From positions 1 to 64,000 of the forward strand of contig CAJMLV010000007.1 of assembly GCA_905214345.1 (NCBI GenBank): DNA of 64,000 nucleotides, given 5' to 3'. Under the pieces are notes generated by a model, which saw only the letters and a list, made by a program, of their open reading frames with translations, searched no databases and had not been told where the DNA came from. Of this stretch, positions 42,652 to 49,673 are shown in pieces. Position 1 is the stretch's first letter, and the number at the start of each line of letters is the position of its first letter. The translations under genes and the position numbers were made by a program. This stretch comes from an uncultured bacterium. GTDB lineage: Bacteria; Bacillota; Clostridia; Oscillospirales; Ruminococcaceae.

Positions 42652-43611
42652 ATGTTGTACGCAGGAGTAGATTTGGGCGGCACCAACATCAAGGTCGCCC
42701 TGGTCACCGCCGAAGGGGAGATCCTGTGCGAAGGCTCCCGCCCCACCCGTCTGCCCCGCCCGGGCCGGGAGATCTGTGCCGACATTGCCGAACTGGTCGC
42801 CGAGCTGGAAGACCAGTCCGGCCGCCGCGGTCAGGTAGCCGCCCTGGGCATCGGATGCCCGGGTTCGGTGGATGAGCACAACACGGTGGTGTACGCCAAC
42901 AATCTGGAATGGACCAACTTTCCCGCCGGGGCGATCCTGCAGGAACTGACCGGCCTGCCGGTGGCGGTGGGCAACGACGCCAACGTGGCCGCCTTGGGCG
43001 AAGCCATGTTCGGCTGCGCCAAGGGCGCCCAGAGTGCCGTCATCGTCACCCTGGGTACCGGGGTAGGCGGCGGCATCATCATCAACGGGCAGATGGTCAC
43101 CGGCTTCAACGGGGCCGCCAGCGAACTGGGCCACATGGTGGTGGAACCGGGCGGCGTGCCCTGCACCTGCGGGCAGCAGGGCTGCCTGGAAATGTACGCT
43201 TCGGCCACCGGCCTGGTGCGCATGACCCGGGAAGCCATGGACGCCGACCCCCACAGCGCCATGCATCAGCTGGCCGCCGACCAGGGCGTGGACGGCCGCC
43301 TGGCCTTTGCCGCCGCCGCGGCGGGGGACGAAGCCGCCCGCGGGGTGGTGGACCGCTACCTGCATTATCTGGGCATGGGCCTCTCCAACCTCATCAACAT
43401 CCTCTTCCCGGAGGTCGTGGGCCTTTCGGGCGGGGTGGCCAACCAGGGCGAAGCCCTGCTGGAACCCCTGCGCGCCATTGTGGAGCCCGCCATTTACGGC
43501 CATGAGATGGGCGGCCCCCGCACCCGCCTTGTCTGCTGCACCCTGGGCTACAAGGCCGGGGTGATCGGCGCTGCCATGCTGGCCAAGCAGGCCGCCGAAG
43601 CCCACGCATAA
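42652..43611 (+). CDS. ROK-family sugar kinase
   Basis: This 319-residue kinase has the ATP-binding DLGGTNIKVALV and the catalytic base region GNDANVAALGE. ELGHMVVEPGG supplies the zinc-site His, followed by the CTCGQQGCLE zinc motif. ROK kinases of this plan phosphorylate glucose, mannose, fructose or N-acetyl sugars; context favours mannose or glucose. It closes the first importer/hydrolase unit, followed by a strong terminator. Confidence 0.9.
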   Translation: MLYAGVDLGGTNIKVALVTAEGEILCEGSRPTRLPRPGREICADIAELVAELEDQSGRRGQVAALGIGCPGSVDEHNTVVYANNLEWTNFPAGAILQELTGLPVAVGNDANVAALGEAMFGCAKGAQSAVIVTLGTGVGGGIIINGQMVTGFNGAASELGHMVVEPGGVPCTCGQQGCLEMYASATGLVRMTREAMDADPHSAMHQLAADQGVDGRLAFAAAAAGDEAARGVVDRYLHYLGMGLSNLINILFPEVVGLSGGVANQGEALLEPLRAIVEPAIYGHEMGGPRTRLVCCTLGYKAGVIGAAMLAKQAAEAHA

Positions 43612-43627
43612 TTCCTTTTAAAAAAAG

Positions 43628-43659
43628 GTCCGGCAAGTTTTTCCTTGCCGGACTTTTTT
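43628..43659 (+). terminator. Terminator after the ROK kinase
   Basis: GTCCGGCAAG (43628-43637) pairs with CTTGCCGGAC (43644-43653), followed by six T. Read-through to the fucosidase gene may still occur. Confidence 0.85.
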
Positions 43660-43701
43660 CCACAAAATCGCCCGCAAACCGGGTAAAAAGGAGGTCCCCC
43701 C

Positions 43702-45108
43702 ATGATCCCGCTTTCCGAAACCTTGCGCCGGGCCGTCGGCATCACCCCCAGCCCCCGCCAACTGGCCTGGCAGCAGCTGGAATTTTACGCCTTTATCCAC
43801 TACGGCCCCAACACCTACACCGATCAGGAATGGGGCGACGGCACCGCCGACCCCGCCCTGTTCAACCCCGACTGCCTGGACCCGGACCAGTGGGTGCAGG
43901 CCGCCCGTTCCGCCGGTATGCGGGGGCTGATCCTGACCTGCAAGCACCATGACGGCTTCTGCCTGTGGCCCACCCGCCAGACCGACTACTCGGTGGCGTC
44001 CAGCCCCTGGCAGAACGGCCAGGGGGACGTGGTCCGCATGACCGCCGACGCCTGCCGCCGGGCCGGGCTGAAGTTCGGCGTCTATCTCTCCCCCTGGGAC
44101 CGGCACGAACCCAGCTACGGCAGCGGCGAAGCCTATGACCGGTTCTACATCGCCCAGCTCACCGAGCTGCTCACCCAGTATGGGGAGATCTTCTGCGTGT
44201 GGCTGGACGGCGCCTGCGGCGAAGGTCCCAACGGCCGGGTGCAGCGGTACAACTGGGACGCCTATTACCGCACGGTGCGGCAGCTGCAGCCCAACGCGGT
44301 GATCAGCGTGACCGGCCCGGACGTGCGCTGGTGCGGCAACGAGGCCGGTCACTGCCGGGAATCCGAATGGAGCGTGGTACCCGCCGCCCTGTCCGACCCG
44401 GCCCTGATCGCCGCCCACAGCCAGCAGGTAGACGACGGGACCTTCTCCCGCCGGGTGACCCGCCAGGATGAGGACCTGGGCAGCCGGGCGGTGCTGGAAG
44501 CCGCCTCCACACCCCTGATCTGGTACCCCGCCGAGGTGAACACCTCCATCCGTCCGGGCTGGTTCTACCATACCCGGGAGGATGACAAGGTGCGCACACC
44601 GGAGGAACTGTTCTCCATCTACATGAACTCGGTGGGCGGCAACGCCGGGTTCCTGCTCAACCTGCCCCCCATGCCCAACGGCCGCCTGAACGACCGGGAT
44701 GTGGCCAGCCTGGAAGGGCTGGGCCGCCTGCTGGAAGAGCGGCTGGGCCATCCCCTGGCCGCCGCCCTCACCGCCGACAGCGAAGCCCCCGGCCATGCCG
44801 CCCCCTGCGCCGAAGCGGACGCGGAAGGCTTCTGGAAGCCGGAGGAGGACAAGGAAGCCCCCGCCCTGACCCTGCACTTTGCCCGGCCCGTACAGGTGGG
44901 GTATGTGTCCCTGCGGGAGGACCTGATGTCCGGCCAGCGCATCGAGGCCGGGGAGATCCTGGCCGACGGCAAACCCGCTGCCGCCTTCACGGTGGTGGGC
45001 GCCCGCCGCCTGTGCCGGGTGGATGCCCGGTGCACCGAACTGACCGTGCGCATTCTGCAAAGCCGGGGCACCCCCACCTTGCGGGAGTTCACCGCCTTTG
45101 AGGGCTGA
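43702..45108 (+). CDS. GH29 alpha-L-fucosidase
   Basis: This 468-residue retaining enzyme removes alpha-linked fucose. The family segments are FIHYGPNTYTDQEWGDG, LTCKHHDGFCLWPT and FGVYLSPWDRHEP, and the nucleophile is D169 in VWLDGACGEG. A C-terminal beta domain (about 350-468) is present, with no signal peptide. It has its own ribosome site (AAGGAGG) but no clear promoter in the 90-base gap, so it may be fed by read-through of the terminator upstream. Confidence 0.92.
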   Translation: MIPLSETLRRAVGITPSPRQLAWQQLEFYAFIHYGPNTYTDQEWGDGTADPALFNPDCLDPDQWVQAARSAGMRGLILTCKHHDGFCLWPTRQTDYSVASSPWQNGQGDVVRMTADACRRAGLKFGVYLSPWDRHEPSYGSGEAYDRFYIAQLTELLTQYGEIFCVWLDGACGEGPNGRVQRYNWDAYYRTVRQLQPNAVISVTGPDVRWCGNEAGHCRESEWSVVPAALSDPALIAAHSQQVDDGTFSRRVTRQDEDLGSRAVLEAASTPLIWYPAEVNTSIRPGWFYHTREDDKVRTPEELFSIYMNSVGGNAGFLLNLPPMPNGRLNDRDVASLEGLGRLLEERLGHPLAAALTADSEAPGHAAPCAEADAEGFWKPEEDKEAPALTLHFARPVQVGYVSLREDLMSGQRIEAGEILADGKPAAAFTVVGARRLCRVDARCTELTVRILQSRGTPTLREFTAFEG

Positions 45109-45129
45109 CCCGCTTTTCCCCACAACACA

Positions 45130-45163
45130 AAAACCGCCGTCCCTTTGCCGGGGCGGCGGTTTT
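45130..45163. terminator. Bidirectional terminator between GH29 and the amino-acid transporter
   Basis: AAAACCGCCG (45130-45139) pairs with CGGCGGTTTT (45154-45163), giving T runs on both strands between convergent genes. Confidence 0.8.
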
Positions 45164-45182
45164 GCTTGTTTTTGGGGAAACT

Positions 45183-45965
45183 TCAGCCGGTATAGCTGGC
45201 CAGGAAACGGCGGGTCCGCTCCTCCCGGGGATGGTCGATGACCTGGTGGGCGGGACCTTCCTCCACCACCACGCCGCTGTCCATGAACAGGATGCGGTCG
45301 GCCACGTCACGGGCAAAGTGCATCTCGTGGGTGACGATGATCATGGTGGTTTTCTGGTCAGCCAGTTCCCGCAGCACCCGCAGCACCTCGCCGGTGAGTT
45401 CCGGGTCCAGGGCGCTGGTGGGTTCATCAAAACAGAGGATGTCCGGGTGCAGGGCCAGGGCGCGGGCAATAGCCACACGCTGCTGCTGCCCGCCGGAAAG
45501 CTGGTGGGGGTAATGCCCCGCCCGGTCGGACAGGCCCATCTGGGCCAGCAGGGTGCGGGCGTTCTCTTCCAGTTCCGCCAGGATGGCCTTGCGGTTCACC
45601 TTATAGTCCGGGCGCTCCTTGGCCAGCAGCTGCCCCGCCAGCATCACGTTCTGCAAAGCCGTGTACTGGGGGAAAAGATTGAAGTTCTGGAACACCAGGC
45701 CGAAATGCAGCCGCTTTTTGCGGATCTCAGCCTCGCTCTGTGTGCGGGGGTCGGCGGCGTCCCACAGGGTCTGGCCCGACACCTTGATGGAACCGGTGTC
45801 TGCCGTTTCCAGAAAGTTCAGGCAGCGCAGCAGGGTGGTCTTGCCCGAACCGGAGGACCCGATGATGGCCAGGGTCTCGCCCTTTTCCAGCTGCAGGGAA
45901 ATATCCCGCAGCACGGCGGTGCTGCCGAAACTTTTGCCGATACCGGTCACTTCCAACAATGCCAT
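45183..45965 (-). CDS. Polar amino acid ABC transporter ATPase
   Basis: This 260-residue ATPase has Walker A GSSGSGKTT, signature LSGGQQQRVAIARAL and Walker B ILCFDEPTSAL, with the switch His in IIVTHEM. It belongs to the GlnQ/HisP group that powers uptake of polar amino acids. It is the last gene of a three-gene operon, 16 bases after the permease gene. Confidence 0.93.
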   Translation of the reverse strand: MALLEVTGIGKSFGSTAVLRDISLQLEKGETLAIIGSSGSGKTTLLRCLNFLETADTGSIKVSGQTLWDAADPRTQSEAEIRKKRLHFGLVFQNFNLFPQYTALQNVMLAGQLLAKERPDYKVNRKAILAELEENARTLLAQMGLSDRAGHYPHQLSGGQQQRVAIARALALHPDILCFDEPTSALDPELTGEVLRVLRELADQKTTMIIVTHEMHFARDVADRILFMDSGVVVEEGPAHQVIDHPREERTRRFLASYTG

Positions 45966-45981
45966 AGGGTTCGGCCTCCTT

Positions 45982-46644
45982 TCAGCAGCGGAAATAGTCC
46001 AGCCGCTTTTCCAGCCAGCCGAACAGCAGGGTCAGTGCCCCCACAAACACCAGGAAGAAGATGGCGGTGGAGAACAGCGGCCAGATCAGGCCCTTGGCGC
46101 TGTATTCCTTGGCCATCATGATGATCTCCTTGTTGGAGATGACGTTGGCCAGGGAAGTATCCTTCACCAGGGTGATGATCTCGTTGCCCATGGGGGGCAG
46201 GATGCGCTTGATGACCTGCAGCAGGGTGACCTTGAAGAAGATCTGGGTGCGGGTCATGCCCAGCACCTGCCCGGCTTCGGTCTGGCCCTTGGGCACAGCT
46301 TCGATGCCGCCGCGGTAAATTTCGGAGAAATAGCAGGCATAGTTGATGACAAACGCCACCACCGCCGCCACCAGACGGCCGCCGGAGCCGGAAGGCCAGG
46401 GATTTTCAAACCCCAGCAGGCCAGGGCCCATAAAGATCACAATGACCTGCAGCATCAGCGGGGTGCCGCGGATGACCCACACAAAGGTCTTGACCGCGCC
46501 CCGCAGCGGCGCGAAACGACTCATGGAACCGAAGGCGACCACCAACCCCAGCGGCAGCGCAAACACCAGGGTCAGCGCAAACAGCTGGAAGTTGAGCCAG
46601 AATGCCTCAGTCAGGCGGCCCCAGATCACAACGGCGTCTGTCAT
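45982..46644 (-). CDS. Polar amino acid ABC transporter permease
   Basis: This 220-residue permease has about five membrane helices and the coupling loop EAGQVLGMTRTQIFFKVTLLQ. It is typical of HisM/GlnP-type permeases, probably working as a homodimer since only one permease gene is present. Its ATG shares one base with the stop of the binding-protein gene (TAATG), so translation is coupled. Confidence 0.92.
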   Translation of the reverse strand: MTDAVVIWGRLTEAFWLNFQLFALTLVFALPLGLVVAFGSMSRFAPLRGAVKTFVWVIRGTPLMLQVIVIFMGPGLLGFENPWPSGSGGRLVAAVVAFVINYACYFSEIYRGGIEAVPKGQTEAGQVLGMTRTQIFFKVTLLQVIKRILPPMGNEIITLVKDTSLANVISNKEIIMMAKEYSAKGLIWPLFSTAIFFLVFVGALTLLFGWLEKRLDYFRC

Positions 46645-47501
46645 TATTCCGCCAGGGTCAGGCCGTACTTGTCGGCCAGGGCCTGCATGGTGCCGTCGGC
46701 CTTGAGCTCGTCAAAGGCGGCGTCCACGGCGGCAGCCACATCGCTGCCCTTGCGGAAGGCCACGCCGTACTCTTCCACGTTCAGTTCTTCCTTGATGACC
46801 AGGTCGGCGTAGTCGGTGCCTTCGCCGATCATGGCGGAAGCCAGGGTCAGGTCCAGCACGGCGGCGTCGGCGGTACCGGCGGCCACTTCCATCAGGCAGT
46901 CGGTCTGCACCGTCTTGGTGATGACGTCGGCCTGCATCAGGTTTTCGTCCCCTTCCACGGTGGACTGACCGGCGGAACCGGCTTCCACCGCCACCGTCTT
47001 GCCCACCAGGTCGGCGGTGGAGGTGTAATCGGCGTCAGCCTTCATCACCACCACCTGGGCGTTCTTCACATAAGGCTGGGTGGTGGCCTGGTTGGCCTGG
47101 ATGTCATCGGTGAGGGTCATGCCGTTCCAGACACAGTCGATGCTCTTGGCTTCCAGTTCCACAAACTTGGTGTCCCAGTTGATCTCCACAAAATCCGGCT
47201 CCACGCCCAGTTTTTCGCACACGGCGGTGGCCAGTTCGGTGTCGAAGCCGGTGAACTCGCCGTTTTCGTCGGTGTAGTTCATGGGCTCATACACGGTGTA
47301 GCCGATGGTCATGCTGCCCTTGCCCTGAATATAGGCCAGGTCGCTGTCGGCGGCATCGGTTTCGGTGGTGGTGTCGGCGGCTTCGGCGGTGGATGCACTG
47401 TCCGCGCCGGAAGCACTCTGGCTCTGGGAAGCGGGTGCGCCGCACGCGCACATGCTCAGGGCCAGGCCCACGGCCAGAACACCGTTGAGATACTTCTTCA
47501 T
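46644..47501 (-). CDS. Polar amino acid ABC transporter binding lipoprotein
   Basis: This 285-residue lipoprotein has the lipobox SMCAC (Cys20), a Ser/Ala/Thr-rich linker to about residue 52, and a family-3 solute-binding domain (MTIGYTVYEPMNYTDENGEF, GFDTELATAVCEKLG). The acidic patch and family suggest a polar amino acid such as glutamine or cystine; the ligand cannot be read reliably. It is the first gene of the operon. Confidence 0.92.
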   Translation of the reverse strand: MKKYLNGVLAVGLALSMCACGAPASQSQSASGADSASTAEAADTTTETDAADSDLAYIQGKGSMTIGYTVYEPMNYTDENGEFTGFDTELATAVCEKLGVEPDFVEINWDTKFVELEAKSIDCVWNGMTLTDDIQANQATTQPYVKNAQVVVMKADADYTSTADLVGKTVAVEAGSAGQSTVEGDENLMQADVITKTVQTDCLMEVAAGTADAAVLDLTLASAMIGEGTDYADLVIKEELNVEEYGVAFRKGSDVAAAVDAAFDELKADGTMQALADKYGLTLAE

Positions 47502-47577
47502 GATTCATTCCTCCCTGTCTGATACCCCTCCCGGTCTGCTTTATCTCTTTAGACCAATAAACCGGCAGGTACTTACT

Positions 47578-47606
47578 ATACTACTATAAATGCCGCGGCG
47601 GTGCAA
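47578..47606 (-). promoter_or_regulatory. Promoter of the amino-acid transporter operon
   Basis: -35 TTGCAC (47601-47606) and -10 TAGTAT (47578-47583) on the minus strand have a 17-base spacer, with about 70 bases of leader and no evident riboswitch. Confidence 0.5.
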
Positions 47607-47677
47607 GGGGCGGTGGTAAAAAATTGCGGACAAAGGGGCGCCATCTGTGCGTCATACAAGGACATTCCGATTCCTGC

Positions 47678-47788
47678 CTTGGCGGCCAAGAAAATTGTGG
47701 CACCCTCTGCCCCATGGTGGTATACTGGGGATGGGAGGAACGCCCGGGGCACGCGGAAAAAACAGGCCCTGTGCGGGGGCATTGCCCC
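47678..47788 (+). promoter_or_regulatory. Promoter and leader of the DUF4230 gene
   Basis: The 314-base gap between the divergent genes holds a perfect 13-base palindrome CTTGGCGGCCAAG (47678-47690), a likely operator. An extended -10 TGGTATACT follows (47718-47726), then a leader hairpin GGGGCA-T-TGCCCC (47776-47788). Nothing else gene-like is seen. Confidence 0.5.
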
Positions 47789-47815
47789 ACAACACAAAAC
47801 GGAGGTATCAAAACC

Positions 47816-48430
47816 ATGGGAAGTCCCACCAAAACACCGGAGCGCAGCCACTGGCTGGCCAAAATGCTGGTACCCAAAGTGATCCTGGGCTGCATCGTGC
47901 TGGCCCTGCTGGCGGCAGCGGTGCTCAGTTTCAAGGACAATTTCACCATCAGGAACAAGACCACCAAGGTGGGTTTTGAAAACATCGGGGAGCTGGCCAC
48001 CCAGGAGTACCGGGGTACTCAGGTGAACGTGACCACCGCCTCCCGGGAGATGTTCGGGGTGGAGATCCCCTTTACCCAGAGCAAGTACATTTACAGCTAC
48101 GATGTCATCATTAAGGCGGGGTATGATTTCAGCGCCATCACCTGGGAAGTGACCGACAAGACCATCACGGTGACCCTGCCCGAAGCCAAGATCCTGGAAA
48201 GCTACGTGGACCCGGATTCTTTTGAATTGTACCTGGAGAGCGAGAGCATCTTCCGCCCCATCACCATGGAGGAGAACAACCAGGCGCTTTCCGAACTGCA
48301 GAAAGGCGCCGAGACCACCGCCGTGGAAAACGGCCTGATGGACAACGCCCGCAAGAACGCCGAGACCATCCTCACCGCCTTTTTTGCCCAGGCTTACGAC
48401 CTGAGCGAATACACCCTGACCTTTGAATAA
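47816..48430 (+). CDS. DUF4230-family membrane-anchored protein
   Basis: This 204-residue protein has a cytoplasmic N-terminus, one membrane helix (about 20-42) and an extracytoplasmic domain of the DUF4230 type (KVGFENIGELATQEY, YSYDVIIKAGYDFSAI, ITVTLPEAKILESYVDPDSF). The family is uncharacterised. ACGGAGG precedes the ATG. It is followed by a 27-codon membrane peptide gene and a terminator, forming a two-gene unit. Confidence 0.8.
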   Translation: MGSPTKTPERSHWLAKMLVPKVILGCIVLALLAAAVLSFKDNFTIRNKTTKVGFENIGELATQEYRGTQVNVTTASREMFGVEIPFTQSKYIYSYDVIIKAGYDFSAITWEVTDKTITVTLPEAKILESYVDPDSFELYLESESIFRPITMEENNQALSELQKGAETTAVENGLMDNARKNAETILTAFFAQAYDLSEYTLTFE

Positions 48431-48454
48431 GCCCGCCGGGCAGAAAGGGACCCT

Positions 48455-48538
48455 ATGAAAAAGAAACTGCTCACCGCCCTGCTGGTGGTGGTCGTGGCCA
48501 TCGCGCTGTTTTACTTCGGCCTGCTCCTGACCCGGTAA
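48455..48538 (+). CDS. 27-residue single-pass membrane peptide
   Basis: The product starts with MKKKL and is then almost wholly hydrophobic (LLTALLVVVVAIALFYFGLLL), ending in TR. It is 24 bases downstream of the DUF4230 gene with GAAAGGGA ahead of the ATG, and is followed directly by the terminator. It is probably a small membrane protein working with DUF4230 protein; function unknown. Confidence 0.55.
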   Translation: MKKKLLTALLVVVVAIALFYFGLLLTR

Positions 48539-48548
48539 ACCGCAGAGA

Positions 48549-48586
48549 AAAAACCGCCCGCCGTACAAAAACGGCAGGCGGTTTTT
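48549..48586. terminator. Bidirectional terminator
   Basis: AAAAACCGCC-CGCCGT (48549-48564) pairs with ACGGCAGGCGGTTTTT (48571-48586), between convergent genes, with T runs on both strands. Confidence 0.85.
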
Positions 48587-48602
48587 GTTTTGCAAAAAGC
48601 CA

Positions 48603-49673
48603 TCAGGCCACCGGGGCCGGGGTCTGGGTCTGCGCCGGGGCCGGTTTGGGGCGCAGCAGCTTTGTCAGGGGCGAAGCCACCCGCCGGGCGATGGCTGCCA
48701 GCACAAAGCTGCCCGCCACACACACCAGCCAGAAGGCCAGCCACACCGCCAGACCGCCGCCCAGGGCCTGCACAAACCGCAGCAGCACCAGGGTGATGAA
48801 CACATGGTGGATGAGAAAGACGCCGTAGCAGTCCTTGGCCAGAGCCCCCACCACTTTGGTCACGGCGGGGGCGGCGGCCTGGCCCAGCCAGAACAGCGCC
48901 CAGAACGCCGCCCCGGCCAGCAGGCTCAGGCTGTGGTAAGAAGGCAGGCCCGCGGCGGCGCAGAGCACCCCGCCCGCCAGACAGACCCCCGCGGCGATCA
49001 CCGCCCGGCGGCGGCCCAGCAGGGTGCCGAAGAGCATGCCCAGCACGAACACCGGCCACTCGCCCCAGACGGTGTGGAACCAGTCCACCCCCGCCGGGCA
49101 GAGCCAGGGCCCCAACCCCCACAGCAAAGCGGCCACGCTGCCCAGGACCATCCGCCGTTTGGAGGTGCGGGCGGCCCACAGCGTCAGGGGGAACAGGCAG
49201 TAAAGCAGTACCTGACAGCCCAGGTACCACTCCCCCACCTTGTAGAAGGTGGAGGTGTAGGGCTGCAGGTAGCCGTCCAGCCCCACCACCGAGAAAACCA
49301 GCTTCCACAAGGGCACGGCGGCGTTGTTGCGGTGCCACACATCGCTGTACAGAAACAGCGGGAAGAAGCAGAGCCAGAACACCGGGTAGATGGCAGCGGC
49401 CCGGCTGCGGATATACTCCGCCGGGCGGCAGGGCCGGGCGGCGTACTTGGCCCCCAGCCCCGCCCCGGAGAGCAAGATCATCAGGAACACCGACAGCCGC
49501 ACCAGGTCCCCGTAAACCGGGGAGGTGAGGATGCCGGAGGCGTACAGCCCCGCGGTGGCGGTCTCCACGCCATAGTGGTAGGTCACAATGACCAGGATGG
49601 GCAAAAGGCGGATCAGGTCCAGCCCCGCCCAGTGGGTCTTGGCAGGCACGGCAATCTCCCCTTTCTCTGTCAT
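48603..49673 (-). CDS. Acyltransferase-3 family membrane protein
   Basis: This 356-residue protein has about ten membrane helices. The N-terminal GLDLIRLLPILVIVTYHYG supplies the Arg and His expected of the Acyltransferase_3 family, which O-acylates sugars and cell-wall glycans. The C-terminal tail is Pro/Ala-rich and cytoplasmic. Its ATG shares one base with the stop of the GTPase-nuclease gene upstream (TGATG), so the two are translationally coupled despite no obvious functional link. Confidence 0.82.
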   Translation of the reverse strand: MTEKGEIAVPAKTHWAGLDLIRLLPILVIVTYHYGVETATAGLYASGILTSPVYGDLVRLSVFLMILLSGAGLGAKYAARPCRPAEYIRSRAAAIYPVFWLCFFPLFLYSDVWHRNNAAVPLWKLVFSVVGLDGYLQPYTSTFYKVGEWYLGCQVLLYCLFPLTLWAARTSKRRMVLGSVAALLWGLGPWLCPAGVDWFHTVWGEWPVFVLGMLFGTLLGRRRAVIAAGVCLAGGVLCAAAGLPSYHSLSLLAGAAFWALFWLGQAAAPAVTKVVGALAKDCYGVFLIHHVFITLVLLRFVQALGGGLAVWLAFWLVCVAGSFVLAAIARRVASPLTKLLRPKPAPAQTQTPAPVA

